Positions 1 through 9,105 of a stretch of 64,000 nt of DNA are shown here, piece after piece. The notes beneath the pieces were generated by a model. The model saw only the letters and a program-made list of their open reading frames with translations, was not told the DNA's origin and did not search any database. Made by a program: the position numbers and the translations under genes. Source of the DNA: Pseudoclavibacter sp. RFBB5. Its GTDB lineage: Bacteria > Actinomycetota > Actinomycetes > Actinomycetales > Microbacteriaceae. Location of the stretch: contig NZ_PSTZ01000003.1 of NCBI RefSeq assembly GCF_002931555.1, forward strand, positions 231,736 through 295,735, in the 5' to 3' direction. Position 1 is the stretch's first letter, and each line of letters opens with the position of its first letter.

Positions 1-98
1 ACCGTGGCGACCGCGCCGAGCCAGAATCCGGTGAGGCCGAGTTCCGGGTACCAGGGCATGAGCGCGCCGATGGCCGTGCTCGGGTCGAGCGCGGCCAT
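1..98 (-). CDS. N-terminus of an unidentified, probably membrane protein (cut by window edge)
   Basis: An open frame runs from an ATG whose complement is at 96-98 off the left edge of the window. The 33 visible residues include a Pro-Trp-Tyr-Pro stretch followed by a hydrophobic Leu/Gly/Phe/Trp-rich segment, as at the start of a membrane protein. It begins 18 bases after the stop of the YajQ-family gene on the same strand, so the two probably form an operon. A GGGGGC stretch eight bases upstream could be a ribosome site. Too little is visible to name a family. Confidence 0.4.
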   Translation of the reverse strand, partial: MAALDPSTAIGALMPWYPELGLTGFWLGAVAT

Positions 99-115
99 CG
101 GCGCCCCCGGGGGCA

Positions 116-604
116 CTAGCGGCGGTTGACGAACTGGAGGTCGACGTCGACGTCGGCGCCCTTGAGCAGCGCCATCGTCGCCTGCAGATCGTCACGGCTC
201 TTCGACGAGACACGGAGCTCGTCGCCCTGGATCTGCGCCTTCACGCTCTTGGGGCCTTCGTCGCGGATGAGCTTCGTGAGCTTCTTCGCGCTCGGCTGGT
301 CGATGCCCTCCTTCAGGGAGGCTTCGATGCGGTACTCCTTGCCGGAGGCGTACGGCTCACCGACGTCGAGCGTCTTCAACGAGAAGCCGCGCTTGATGAA
401 CTTGGTCTGCAGGACATCGAGCACCGCCTTCACGCGCTCTTCGCTGGAGGCCTTGAGGAGGAGCTTCTCGCCAGACCAATCGACCGAGGCGCCGACGCCC
501 TTGAAGTCATAGCGCGTCTCGAGCTCCTTCTGCGCTTGGTTGACGGCGTTGTCCGCCTCCATCTTGTCGACCTTGTTAACGACATCAAACGAGGAATCTG
601 CCAT
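116..604 (-). CDS. yajQ: YajQ family nucleotide-binding protein
   Basis: A 162-residue protein of the size and pattern of the YajQ (DUF520) family, which has two ferredoxin-like lobes and binds nucleotides; some members bind cyclic di-GMP and act with transcription factors. The N-terminal signature [18 protein letters not shown] and the internal YDFKG motif are typical. An upstream ATG at 634 exists, but the conserved N-terminus begins at the ATG at 604, and TACCAT lies seven bases before that ATG, fitting a leaderless start. The physiological role in this organism cannot be read from the context. Confidence 0.95.
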   Translation of the reverse strand: MADSSFDVVNKVDKMEADNAVNQAQKELETRYDFKGVGASVDWSGEKLLLKASSEERVKAVLDVLQTKFIKRGFSLKTLDVGEPYASGKEYRIEASLKEGIDQPSAKKLTKLIRDEGPKSVKAQIQGDELRVSSKSRDDLQATMALLKGADVDVDLQFVNRR

Positions 605-727
605 GCCCACCATGGTAGCGAGGACCGCCGACAATCTCGTGAGCGGGGGTGCGTCCGCGTCGTTTCGACAAACCGGGTGGAAGTCGGTAGTCTCTAGCCT
701 GCACGTTTGCGCTTCGCGCTGTGCACT

Positions 728-809
728 GGCGAGTTACCCAAGCGGCCAAAGGGATCTGACTGTAAATCAGACTGCTCAGCATTCGGGGGTTCGAATCCCT
801 CACTCGCCA
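728..809 (+). tRNA. tRNA-Tyr (anticodon GTA)
   Basis: The acceptor arms GGCGAGT (728-734) and ACTCGCC (802-808) pair fully, followed by discriminator A at 809. The anticodon loop reads CTGTAAA with GTA at 762-764, and the T loop is GGTTCGAATCC. The long variable arm is as expected for a type II tRNA-Tyr. CCA is not encoded. A strong hairpin follows at 818-852. Confidence 0.97.
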
Positions 810-817
810 CGAACGCC

Positions 818-852
818 ATGACGCGAGACATCCACCAGATGTCTCGCGTCAT
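818..852. terminator. Perfect 15-bp hairpin between tRNA-Tyr and a convergent gene
   Basis: ATGACGCGAGACATC (818-832) and its exact complement (838-852) surround a five-base loop. It lies between the 3' end of tRNA-Tyr and the stop codon of the convergent oxidoreductase gene, so it probably terminates both. There is no clear T-run, which is common for hairpin terminators in high-GC actinobacteria. Confidence 0.7.
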
Positions 853-891
853 TGCCATCTGGGCCTGGTCAGGCCGACGTCCCGGACGCCA

Positions 892-1881
892 TCACGCCTG
901 CGCCTCCATCACGCCAGCGTGCCAGGCGTCGAGGAGACGCGCGACCGTGCGCGTCTGCTCCCACGGCATGGCGCGTGACTCGAGGCGACCGTCCCTCAGC
1001 GCGCGCGACACCGCATCCGCCTCGGCCGCGAACGGGTGCACCTGCGCCACCTCGATGCGACGCCTCTGCCCCTCGTGGATGTGGCTGAGCACGTTCGGCG
1101 ACAGGTCGCGGTCGCCGAAGGCGTTCTCGAGGGTGATCCAGCCGCCATCTCCGACGATGTCGGCGCGCTTCGTGAGCTGGGTATCGATGGAGCATTCGAC
1201 GAAGGCGGTGAAGCCGTCCGCCTCGACGCTGGCGGAGGAGTAGACGTCGACTCCAGCCTCGATGCGTCCGTGCGGGTTCGCGAGGTGTAGCTCCGGAAGC
1301 GCGATGCCGGCGGAGGCCGCGGTGCTGACGGCGAAGGAGACGGGGTAGCCGCCGACATCGAAGATCGCTCCGCCCGCGAGCTTCGGGTCGAACAGGCGCC
1401 CGTCCCTGCTGCCGGCCGCGAAGCCGAACTGGGCGTGCACGTGCAGGGGCGCGGCGACCTGGCCCCACTTGAGGCGACGGTCGACGGCACGGGCAAGCGG
1501 GCTGAAGCGCTGCTTGTAGGCCTCCACGACGGGCAGGCCGGCGCGCTCGGCAGCCTCAAGGACCCGTTCCGTCTCGGCGGCGCTCGGGGCCAGCGGCTTC
1601 TCGCACAGCACTGCCTTCCCGGCCTCGAGCGCTGCGATCGCGAGCTCCGCGTGCGTCGTGTGCACGGTAGCGACGTAGACGGCGTCGATGTCATCGCGCG
1701 CCAGGACCTCGGCGTAGGTCCCGGAGACCGCTGCCCCGTAACGGGCGGCGAAGGCCGATGCCCGTTCGGCGTCGCGGCTGGCGACCGCTCGCAGCTCGCC
1801 ATGTTCGGAGCTCGGCAGCCACGTCGCGAACGACTCCGCGATCGCACCCGGCCCGAGGATGGCCCACCTGGTCTTCTGCAT
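892..1881 (-). CDS. Gfo/Idh/MocA family NAD(P)-dependent oxidoreductase
   Basis: A 329-residue protein with the N-terminal Rossmann motif GPGAIAESF near residues 10-18 and the family signature CEKPLA near residue 93, where the lysine contacts substrate and cofactor in this family. The second half is the alpha/beta dimerisation and substrate domain. Such enzymes oxidise or reduce sugars, inositols or related polyols; the substrate cannot be fixed here. The start is supported by TAGGTT six bases before the ATG, a leaderless arrangement. No sugar-transport or catabolic partner sits beside it. Confidence 0.93.
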   Translation of the reverse strand: MQKTRWAILGPGAIAESFATWLPSSEHGELRAVASRDAERASAFAARYGAAVSGTYAEVLARDDIDAVYVATVHTTHAELAIAALEAGKAVLCEKPLAPSAAETERVLEAAERAGLPVVEAYKQRFSPLARAVDRRLKWGQVAAPLHVHAQFGFAAGSRDGRLFDPKLAGGAIFDVGGYPVSFAVSTAASAGIALPELHLANPHGRIEAGVDVYSSASVEADGFTAFVECSIDTQLTKRADIVGDGGWITLENAFGDRDLSPNVLSHIHEGQRRRIEVAQVHPFAAEADAVSRALRDGRLESRAMPWEQTRTVARLLDAWHAGVMEAQA

Positions 1882-2095
1882 GACGCGAACCTACCCGAGC
1901 GGTCCGTCCAGCATCCACGGGAGGTTCCCTGGGGGTTCTGCGATGAGTGGCCCTCGCCGACGCTGGCCGGGAGCACGCCGATCCCGCACCTGGGCGTCAC
2001 CCGCACAGACGCTGATCGTTCACCCGCGAGGACCAACCGCGGCGACGGTCAGGCCAGAATTGGCGCACAGCTGTCGACGAGGACCGGAGAAGACC

Positions 2096-2326
2096 GTGAC
2101 CGCACCGAAGCAAGACAGGGACCCCGTCAGCAGCTACCGCCCCCGGCTCGCGCCCTGGGCCATAGGCATCGCCATCGGCGTCGCGATCGGGATCGTGATC
2201 TCCGTCATCCTGGCGATGACCCCGGCCTTCACGGTCGCGTTCATGATGACGGGCATCGCTCTGGGCGTCGGCTTCGCGATCGCCCTGCAGGCCGCCTTCG
2301 ACGACATGGCGAGCAAGAAGAAGTAG
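2096..2326 (+). CDS. Small two-helix membrane protein, function unknown
   Basis: A 76-residue protein with two hydrophobic segments (about residues 20-42 and 45-65) and a basic C-terminal tail ending in Lys residues. The GTG start at 2096 is chosen because GGAG lies six bases upstream, while the longer open frame from 1859 has no ribosome site. Its 3' end nearly touches the stop of the convergent permease gene at 2330. I do not recognise a family. Confidence 0.72.
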   Translation: MTAPKQDRDPVSSYRPRLAPWAIGIAIGVAIGIVISVILAMTPAFTVAFMMTGIALGVGFAIALQAAFDDMASKKK

Positions 2327-2329
2327 CAG

Positions 2330-3505
2330 TCACACCGTCGCGGCGAGTGCCAGCGTCGCGAGGGGCACGATGATCGCGACCCCCACGAGTCCGAGCGCGA
2401 CGAAGCGCAACCACGAGATCGTCACGCCCAGTGACACGAGACGCTCGTGCCAGAGCAGCGTCGCGAGCGAGGCCCACGGCGTGACGAGCGGTCCGAGGTT
2501 GACGCCGATGAGCAACGCGACCAATCGGGCGGGGCTGTCGGCGACGGGTTCGAGGGCGAGGTAGGCGGGCAGGTTGTTGATGCCGTTGGCGCTCGCGGCG
2601 CCGATCGCCGCCAGCTGCAGGAGGCTGAGCGGGTCGTCGCCACGCCCCGAGACGGCGGCGAGCAGCTCGCTCAGCCCGTGCGCGTGGGCGGCCTCGACGA
2701 GCACGAACAGCGACCCGGCGATGCCGAGCGCCTGCCAGGGCACGAGGCCGAAGCGCAGCGCATCCCGCCGACGCGCGGCGAACGCGCCGACGAGCAGGAG
2801 CGCGGCGGCGCCCGCCGGAACCGCCACTTCGACGCCGGAGACCAGCAGTGGCAGCAGCAGGGCAGTCACGACCGACGAGAAAATCAGCAGCGGCCGATCC
2901 GGGATGCTCGTGGGCGTCGGCATGCGGTACCGCCGGTCGAGCTGGCGGCGGAAGACGAACGACAGGATGGCGGCGCTCGCGACCACGCCTACGAGCGCCG
3001 GTGCCCACGTCAGCGCGAGGAACTGGAGAGGCCCGCCCTCGAACGACCGAGCCGCGAGCAGGCTCGTGAGGTTCGAGACCGGGAGGAAGAGGGATGCGGT
3101 GTTCGCGAGCCAGACGGTCGCGAGCGCGAACGGGATGGGTGAGACGCCGACGTGCACGGCGAGCAGCACGACCACCGGGGTGACGAGCACGGCGGTCGTG
3201 TCGAGAGAGAGGAAGGCGGTGCTCACGACAGCGAGCAGGAGCACGAGCATCCACAGCAGCCACAGGCGGCCCCGGCCGAGCTTCGCGAGCCGGTCGGCGA
3301 GCGCCGAGAAGACGCCGGCCTCGCTCGCCAGCTCCGCGACGATCGTGATGCCCACGACGAACGCCAGCACGGGTATCACCCGCTCGCCCAGCTCCAGCAG
3401 CTCGGGAGCTGGCAGCACACCGGTGGCCGCGACGACGACCGCCGCGACGACGAGCACGGCGGTGGCGATGAGTGGGGCGACGCGGGACGCGGGGGACTCG
3501 GCCAT
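2330..3505 (-). CDS. SLC13 / ArsB-like (ion transporter superfamily) permease
   Basis: A 391-residue, very hydrophobic protein with about ten to eleven membrane spans. The segments SLDTTAVLVTPVVV (about residues 100-115) and ASANGINNLPAYLAL (about 307-321) are the paired re-entrant motifs of the ArsB/SLC13-type transporters, which move anions such as arsenite, dicarboxylates or citrate. No ars regulator or reductase gene is nearby, so arsenic export is only one possibility. Confidence 0.88.
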   Translation of the reverse strand: MAESPASRVAPLIATAVLVVAAVVVAATGVLPAPELLELGERVIPVLAFVVGITIVAELASEAGVFSALADRLAKLGRGRLWLLWMLVLLLAVVSTAFLSLDTTAVLVTPVVVLLAVHVGVSPIPFALATVWLANTASLFLPVSNLTSLLAARSFEGGPLQFLALTWAPALVGVVASAAILSFVFRRQLDRRYRMPTPTSIPDRPLLIFSSVVTALLLPLLVSGVEVAVPAGAAALLLVGAFAARRRDALRFGLVPWQALGIAGSLFVLVEAAHAHGLSELLAAVSGRGDDPLSLLQLAAIGAASANGINNLPAYLALEPVADSPARLVALLIGVNLGPLVTPWASLATLLWHERLVSLGVTISWLRFVALGLVGVAIIVPLATLALAATV

Positions 3506-3568
3506 GGCTGAGCAAGTTTAGGCCCGCGATACGGCCCCGATGTCGGTGCTCGCTCGTAGGATTCGAGC

Positions 3569-4351
3569 ATGAGCGCGAACGATGACGTTGCGAGCCGCGA
3601 GGCGGCCGTCGTCGTGAGCGCGCTGCACGTCAGACGCGGCGGCAAGGCGGTGTTCGACGGGCTGGAGCTCTCGATTCCCCGCGGGCAGATCACCGGTCTC
3701 CTCGGCCCATCCGGATGTGGGAAGACGACCCTCATGCGCGCCATCGTCGGCGTGCAGAAGACGGCGGGTGGCACCGTGACGGTGCTCGGCGAGCCCGCCG
3801 GATCGCGGCAGCTCCGCTCCCGCGTCTCCTACGCGACGCAGGCCGCATCCGTCTACGACGACCTGACCGTGGCGCAGAACCTCAGCTACTTCGCGAGCGT
3901 GCTCGGAAGCAGGCGCGCCGACCTCGGCGCGCTCATCGACCGCGTCGGGCTCACCGGGCAGGCCAGGCAGAAGGTCGAGTCGCTGAGCGGCGGGCAGAAG
4001 AACCGCGTCTCCCTCGCGGTGGCGATGCTCGGGGACCCGGAGGTGCTCGTGCTCGACGAACCCACCGTCGGCCTCGACCCCGTGCTGCGCCAGGACCTGT
4101 GGGCGCTGTTCCGCTCACTCGCCGACGATGGCGCGACCCTGTTCGTCAGCAGCCACGTCATGGATGAGGCCATGCGCTGCGATCGCCTCATCCTGATGCG
4201 GGATGGCCACCTCATCGCCGACACCACCCCGCCGGAGCTCCTCCGTGAGACAGGCACCAGCGACGCGGATGCGGCCTTCCTCGCCCTCATCGAACGCGGC
4301 GATACGAGCCACGGGCGACACGCGGGGTCCGAGGAAGGGGCCGCATCGTGA
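3569..4351 (+). CDS. ABC transporter ATP-binding protein (drug/antibiotic exporter type)
   Basis: A 260-residue ATPase with Walker A GPSGCGKTT at residues 46-54, the ABC signature SLSGGQ ending at residue 143, Walker B ending in the catalytic Glu164 of LDEPTVGLD, and a switch His in SSHVMDEA. It is followed with a four-base overlap by an ABC-2 type permease, so the two form an exporter of the multidrug or lantibiotic-immunity kind. TAGGAT six bases before the ATG suggests a leaderless transcript. The substrate is not predictable. Confidence 0.95.
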   Translation: MSANDDVASREAAVVVSALHVRRGGKAVFDGLELSIPRGQITGLLGPSGCGKTTLMRAIVGVQKTAGGTVTVLGEPAGSRQLRSRVSYATQAASVYDDLTVAQNLSYFASVLGSRRADLGALIDRVGLTGQARQKVESLSGGQKNRVSLAVAMLGDPEVLVLDEPTVGLDPVLRQDLWALFRSLADDGATLFVSSHVMDEAMRCDRLILMRDGHLIADTTPPELLRETGTSDADAAFLALIERGDTSHGRHAGSEEGAAS

Positions 4352-5082
4352 GCCCCACCAGAACGTTCGCGACGGCCGGGCGCGTGCTCAGGCAGCTCCG
4401 CCACGACCCGCGCTCCATCGTGCTCATGGTCGTCGCCCCGAGCCTGCTCGTCGGCCTCTTCGCCTGGCTGTTCTCCGAGCAGGACGGCGTGTTCCAGCGG
4501 CTGGGCCCGGCGATCCTGGCGTTGTTCCCGTTCATCATCATGTTCCTCATCACGAGCATCACGACCCTCAGGGAACGCCGCTCGGGCACGCTCGAGCGGC
4601 TCATGACGACGCCGCTCGCGAAGGGCGACTTCATCGTCGGCTACGCGCTCGCGTTCGCCGTCGCCGCGGTGGCGCAGGCCATCGTCACCGTGGCGTTCGC
4701 CGTGATCGTGTGCGGCCTGAGCGTGGAGGGCCCGCTGTGGCAGCTTGGCCTCGTCGCGGTGGCGGATGCGCTGCTCGGCACCGCGCTGGGGCTGCTCGCG
4801 AGCGCGTTCGCGCGCACCGAGTTCCAGGCAGTGCAGTTCATGCCCGTGCTCGTCATCCCGCAGATCCTGCTCGGCGGCATCCTCATGCCCCGCGACCAGA
4901 TGCCGGACGCGCTGCAGGCGATCTCCGACTGGCTGCCGCTGAGCTACGGCATCGACGCCATCAACGCGGTCACGGCGGGGAGCTCGGCATGGGACCTGTG
5001 GGCGCCCGTCCTCGTCATCCTCGCGTTCGCGGTCGGCGCGCTCATCCTGGGCTCGCTCACCCTTCGCCGTCGAACCGGGTAG
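4348..5082 (+). CDS. ABC-2 type transporter permease
   Basis: A 244-residue protein with six predicted membrane spans and the typical ABC-2 features: a cytoplasmic N-terminal helix, the conserved segment ERRSGTLERLMTTP (about residues 76-89) and the C-terminal region with a WLPLSYGIDAI motif before the last span. It starts with a GTG inside the stop region of the ATPase gene (four-base overlap), so the two are translationally coupled and make one exporter. Confidence 0.95.
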   Translation: MSPTRTFATAGRVLRQLRHDPRSIVLMVVAPSLLVGLFAWLFSEQDGVFQRLGPAILALFPFIIMFLITSITTLRERRSGTLERLMTTPLAKGDFIVGYALAFAVAAVAQAIVTVAFAVIVCGLSVEGPLWQLGLVAVADALLGTALGLLASAFARTEFQAVQFMPVLVIPQILLGGILMPRDQMPDALQAISDWLPLSYGIDAINAVTAGSSAWDLWAPVLVILAFAVGALILGSLTLRRRTG

Positions 5083-5085
5083 ACG

Positions 5086-5445
5086 CTACTTGGCGGCGAC
5101 GCTGTCGAGATGCTCTCGCAGCGCGATGATGATGTCGTCGCGCGTCGTGTTGCGGGCGTGGGCGAGCTCCTCGATGAGCCAGTCGAGCGTCATGTAGTTG
5201 GCGTGCAGCAGGTTCGACAGCTCGATGTTGACCTTCACCTGGTTGGGGCCGCCGTCAGCCGGCAGCTCCGCATCCGGGTCGCCGTCGGAGTCCAGCCCCT
5301 GCCCCTGCTCGACCTGCACGACAAAAGCGCCGACCTCGACGAGTCGCTCATAGGCGAGCGCCGCGGCATCTGGCGACACCTCCGTGACGGAGACGGCGTC
5401 GAGCAGCACGTGCGCTGCCTCTCGGCTGGTAGCTGGAGTGGACAT
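5086..5445 (-). CDS. Conserved small cytoplasmic protein, function unknown
   Basis: A 119-residue acidic protein without membrane segments. The reading frame extends upstream to 5505, but the ATG at 5445 (MSTPATS) gives a more ordinary N-terminus. The sequence has an Asp/Gly-rich linker in the middle and a helical C-terminal half rich in Asn/Leu/Ala. It sits convergent to the ABC exporter and divergent from the sugar kinase. I do not recognise the family. Confidence 0.7.
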   Translation of the reverse strand: MSTPATSREAAHVLLDAVSVTEVSPDAAALAYERLVEVGAFVVQVEQGQGLDSDGDPDAELPADGGPNQVKVNIELSNLLHANYMTLDWLIEELAHARNTTRDDIIIALREHLDSVAAK

Positions 5446-5513
5446 GCAACGAGGATAAGCGCGCACTTCGAACAGACAGTCAGGGTCCATCCATGCAAGG
5501 CACAATCGGGGAC

Positions 5514-6473
5514 ATGAGCAGCAAACCCACAGCGAAGGCCCGCCCCACTCCAGACGCGCCTGTCGTGGTCATCGGGGACGCCATCGTCACGGAACTGCAG
5601 GAGACGGAGGCGCGTGGGGGACTCACCCGCCGCAGCTACGTGAGCGGCTCAGCCCTCAACGTCACCATGGCGCTCGCGCGCCTGGGGGTGCCCGTCGCCC
5701 TCATCGCGAGCATCGGCGACGACCCGGACGGGCTTCGCATCCGCGACCACCTGCGGAAGCGGGGCATCCAGTTCGCGCCGTCGGTGTCGCTCGCGGGCAC
5801 CGGGCGGGCCCTCGGCGAACCAGCAGACGGGGAGCCCCTGTACACGTTCGACGACGCGGCCCGGGCCCGCCGCATCCGCTTCGACGACGAGCAGGTGGCG
5901 CTCATCCGCGCGGCGCCGTTCGTCGCGATCTCCGGCTTCGCGTTCGACGACAAGAAGCAGCACAGGCGGCTCCTCGAGGCCGTGATCCGACCGCAGGAGC
6001 GTCTGCTCCTCGACCCGAATCCGCGCCTGGGGCTCGTCGAGGACCCAGGCGCGTTCCTCGACAACTTCGAGCGGCACGTGTCCAGCGCCCTGTTCGCGCA
6101 CCTGTCCGACAACGACGCCGACCTGCTCTTCGAAGCGCCCCTCGACGAGGCGACCAGCGACATGCTCGACCTCGGCGCCACCCACGTGCTCGCCACGGAG
6201 GGCACGCGCGGCGGGCGCTGGGTCAACCGGGCCGGCATCGATGTGGCCGAGCCGATCGTCGAGCTGCCAGGTGAGATCGTCGACACGATGGGGGCCGGCG
6301 ACGCGGTCTTCGCGACCGCGGTCGCCTCCATCGCGCAAGGCGGGGTGCCGCATGAGGCGGCGGATGCGCGTCGAGTGCTGCAGCGAGCGATGGCCGTCGC
6401 GGCCGCCACGGTGCGCGTCACGGGCAGCTTCCTCGCCGCGGACGACGACCTGCCGCCCGCCGCTGAAGCGTAG
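5514..6473 (+). CDS. PfkB family carbohydrate kinase
   Basis: A 319-residue ribokinase-like protein. The glycine-rich segment SGSALNVTMALARLGVPV near residue 45 corresponds to the first PfkB signature, and DTMGAGDAVFATAV near residue 260 is the second, with the catalytic Asp in GAGD. Members phosphorylate sugars or nucleosides with ATP. The ATG at 5514 is preferred over 5493 because it follows an AT-rich CACAAT element by seven bases. Substrate unknown; no transporter or regulator adjoins it. Confidence 0.9.
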   Translation: MSSKPTAKARPTPDAPVVVIGDAIVTELQETEARGGLTRRSYVSGSALNVTMALARLGVPVALIASIGDDPDGLRIRDHLRKRGIQFAPSVSLAGTGRALGEPADGEPLYTFDDAARARRIRFDDEQVALIRAAPFVAISGFAFDDKKQHRRLLEAVIRPQERLLLDPNPRLGLVEDPGAFLDNFERHVSSALFAHLSDNDADLLFEAPLDEATSDMLDLGATHVLATEGTRGGRWVNRAGIDVAEPIVELPGEIVDTMGAGDAVFATAVASIAQGGVPHEAADARRVLQRAMAVAAATVRVTGSFLAADDDLPPAAEA

Positions 6474-6493
6474 GCCGCGACCTCCCGGCGGTC

Positions 6494-6557
6494 TCGGGAT
6501 GGAAAAGTCGCTTCGTGCTGGGGAACTTCCCGCAACGAGGTGATTTCCCCATCCCGA
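6494..6557. repeat. Imperfect 23-bp inverted repeat between convergent genes
   Basis: The arms 6494-6516 and 6535-6557 pair at 18 Watson-Crick and 3 G-T positions out of 23, and the 18-base centre contains a nested GGGAA/TTCCC. It lies between the stops of the sugar kinase and the convergent amino-acid permease, so it most likely acts as a bidirectional terminator in RNA. Confidence 0.7.
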
Positions 6558-6578
6558 AACCGTGGGCCGGTGGGGCAA

Positions 6579-8162
6579 CTACTCCGACGAGGCCGCTGAC
6601 GCCGGGCCCGAAGCCGAGCCCGACGCAGGCGCCACTGCCGCCGCCGCGCGCTCGCGCTTCTGCTTGCGCTGCACGGAGACGCCCGCGACGATCGAGATGC
6701 CAGCGATGATGAAGCTCGTCGTGACCTCGATGAGGCGCGTCTCGCCCGCGAAGAACATGTAGATGAGCAGCGCGGAGAGCGCGACGATGACCACCCAGGT
6801 GAGCCACGGGAAGCCCCACATGCGGATGGCGCCCTTGGTGATCGCGTTCGGGTCCTCGCCGGCGGCGACGGCGTCTTCGGCGAGGATGCGGCGCGAGCGC
6901 AGCTGGGAGACGGCGATGACGATCCACACGAAGATCGCGACGGCGCCCGTCGAGTTCACGAGGAACGAGAACACGTACTCGGGGGTCGTGTAGTTGAGCA
7001 CGACCGAGAGCAGGCCGACGACGGCGGATGCGAGGATCGCGACGTACGGGGTGCCGCGCTTCGAGACCTTGCGGAACGCCTTCGGCGCCTCGCCGCGACG
7101 CGACAGCGAGAACGCCATGCGGGACGCGGTGTAGAGCGACGCGTTGAGGGTGGAGAGCAGCGCGGAGAGCACGATGATGTCCATCGCGAGGGCTGCCCAA
7201 CCGATTCCGGCGGCGTTCAGCATCGTGACGAACGGGCTCACGCCTGCCGTGATCTGGTCCCAGGGCAGCACGATGAGGACCACGAGGATCGAGCCGATGT
7301 AGAAGAGCAGGATGCGCCACACGACCGAGTTCACGGCCTTGCGCACCGCCTGGGCTGGCTGCTCGGACTCGCCGGCCGCGATGGTGGCGACCTCGGCGCC
7401 GAACATGGAGAAGATGACGGGGAGGAGCGCGGCGAGGATGCCAGCGACGCCGAACGGGGCGAAGCCGCCGTCGGCCGGCGCGAGGTTCCCGAACGTGGCC
7501 GTGTTGTTCGGGATGACGTGCGCGATGAGGAGCGCGCCGACGATGATGAAGATGATGATGGAGACGATCTTGATCGACGCGAACCAGAACTCGAACTCGC
7601 CGAACGACTTCACGCTGATGAGGTTCGCGATGAGGAACACGAGGGTGATGATGAGCGCCGGGATCCACTGGGGAACCTCAGGCAGCCAGCCGCTGATGAT
7701 GACGGCGGCGGCCGTGGCCTCGATGCCCACGACGACCACCCAGAACCACCAGTAGAGCCAGCCGATGGAGAGGCCGGCCCACGGCCCGATGAATCGCGTC
7801 GCGTAGGCCGAGAACGATCCGGTCTCAGGGGAGATGGAGGCCATCTCGCCGAGCATCCGCATGACGAGCACGACGACGACGCCCGCGAGGGCGTAGGCGA
7901 GGATGACGGCGGGGCCGGCCGCGAGGATCGCGGTGCTGGAGGCGACGAGGAGGCCCGCGCCGATGACGCCGCCGAGGGCGATCATCGACAGGTGGCGCGG
8001 CTTGAGCGTGTTGGCGAGGGCCTCGCCCTGCTCGACGGCCGGGCCGCGGCGCGACTGGTGGCCACGCTCGCTCAGGTCGCGGCCCTTCTCGGTGAAGACG
8101 GCCTCGGTGTGGGGTGCTGCGGCACCTTCTGGAATCTGGCCGTCAGCGCTTGGGGACGTCAT
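6579..8162 (-). CDS. Amino acid permease (APC superfamily)
   Basis: A 527-residue integral membrane protein with about twelve spans. The first span carries the GGVIGAGLLVASS motif (about residues 63-75) of the amino acid/polyamine/organocation transporters, and the LGEMAS segment near residue 108 is typical of the AnsP/CycA/GabP group. It imports an amino acid with a proton; which one cannot be told. AGGAGA ten bases upstream of the ATG is a good ribosome site. The hydrophilic N-terminal 50 residues are longer than usual and probably cytoplasmic. Confidence 0.93.
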   Translation of the reverse strand: MTSPSADGQIPEGAAAPHTEAVFTEKGRDLSERGHQSRRGPAVEQGEALANTLKPRHLSMIALGGVIGAGLLVASSTAILAAGPAVILAYALAGVVVVLVMRMLGEMASISPETGSFSAYATRFIGPWAGLSIGWLYWWFWVVVVGIEATAAAVIISGWLPEVPQWIPALIITLVFLIANLISVKSFGEFEFWFASIKIVSIIIFIIVGALLIAHVIPNNTATFGNLAPADGGFAPFGVAGILAALLPVIFSMFGAEVATIAAGESEQPAQAVRKAVNSVVWRILLFYIGSILVVLIVLPWDQITAGVSPFVTMLNAAGIGWAALAMDIIVLSALLSTLNASLYTASRMAFSLSRRGEAPKAFRKVSKRGTPYVAILASAVVGLLSVVLNYTTPEYVFSFLVNSTGAVAIFVWIVIAVSQLRSRRILAEDAVAAGEDPNAITKGAIRMWGFPWLTWVVIVALSALLIYMFFAGETRLIEVTTSFIIAGISIVAGVSVQRKQKRERAAAAVAPASGSASGPASAASSE

Positions 8163-8329
8163 GGATCACGTTTCTCCTGGTGAAGGGAACCCCGGGCGTC
8201 GCGCGTTCGCTGAAGAGTCAGCACATGAGGGAGGAGCGCGCTGGGCGCCTCGAGGTCGGTACTGAGCAAGGGTAGGGGGCGTCACACGTCCCGTTCACCT
8301 TGTGTTCATAAGTGACGTGGGTGATCCCG

Positions 8330-9022
8330 TCAGCTCGCCGGGGAGTCGCCTGGCAGGGTCTCGGGGTCGCTGGGTTCGACGCTGCCGCGTGCGTCCCGTT
8401 CCGCGGTCGTCTGCGCTTCGGTGGCGCCGCCGATGTCGACCGTGAACCAGCGGATCGTGACGCCGCAGATGGGGCCGATGAGCAGGGCGAACGCGACGGT
8501 GCCGATGCCGACGTCGCCGCCGAGCATCCACCCGATGGCGAGCACGATGACCTCGAGGCTCGTGCGCACGATCCAGATGCGCCAGCCGGTGACGCGGTGC
8601 AGGCCCGTCATGAGCCCGTCGCGCGGCCCCGGCCCGAAGAGCGCGCCGATGTAGAGGCCCGTCGCGAGCCCGAGGGTGAGGATGCCCCCGGCCAGCAGGA
8701 GGATGCGCCACCAGAGATCGAGGCCCTCGGGGATGAGCCAGAGCCCCAGGTCGGCGCAGGGCCCGACGAAGAGCGCATTGAAGAGCGTCCCGAACCCCGG
8801 CCGCTGCCGGAGGGGGATCCAGATGAGGAGCACGACGACGCTGATGAGCACCGTGATGAGCCCGAAGGGCAGCCCCGACTGCACCTGGATGCCGAGCGTC
8901 AGCACATCCCACGGGGAGACGCCGAGCTCACCCCGCACGATCATCGCGATGGCGAGGCCGTAGAGGACGATGCCGATGACGAGCTGCGTGGCGCGACGGG
9001 GCAGGCGGACGATGGAGCGCAT
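8330..9022 (-). CDS. YczE/YitT-like membrane protein
   Basis: A 230-residue protein with five to six membrane spans and the conserved features of the YczE family: the first span followed by RGELGVSPWDVLTLG (about residues 29-43) and GPGPRDGLMTGLHR in the second half. Function in this family is poorly defined. The ATG at 9022 follows TTAGAT closely; an upstream ATG at 9055 would add eleven residues. The C-terminal 40 residues are hydrophilic. Confidence 0.87.
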   Translation of the reverse strand: MRSIVRLPRRATQLVIGIVLYGLAIAMIVRGELGVSPWDVLTLGIQVQSGLPFGLITVLISVVVLLIWIPLRQRPGFGTLFNALFVGPCADLGLWLIPEGLDLWWRILLLAGGILTLGLATGLYIGALFGPGPRDGLMTGLHRVTGWRIWIVRTSLEVIVLAIGWMLGGDVGIGTVAFALLIGPICGVTIRWFTVDIGGATEAQTTAERDARGSVEPSDPETLPGDSPAS

Positions 9023-9105
9023 CCGCTTATCTAAGCCCCTCGCGCGCGGCGGCATCGCGGTCCACTCGGGAACAGTGGATGGGTGCGGGCGCCGGGCTGG
9101 CGGGC

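Noticed and set aside
2241..3515. Long frames opposite or overlapping genes, such as the 424-codon Arg-rich frame here and similar ones elsewhere
   Set aside because: They are shadow frames of high-GC genes, rich in Arg/Ala/Pro and without starts or motifs; the real gene is the permease.
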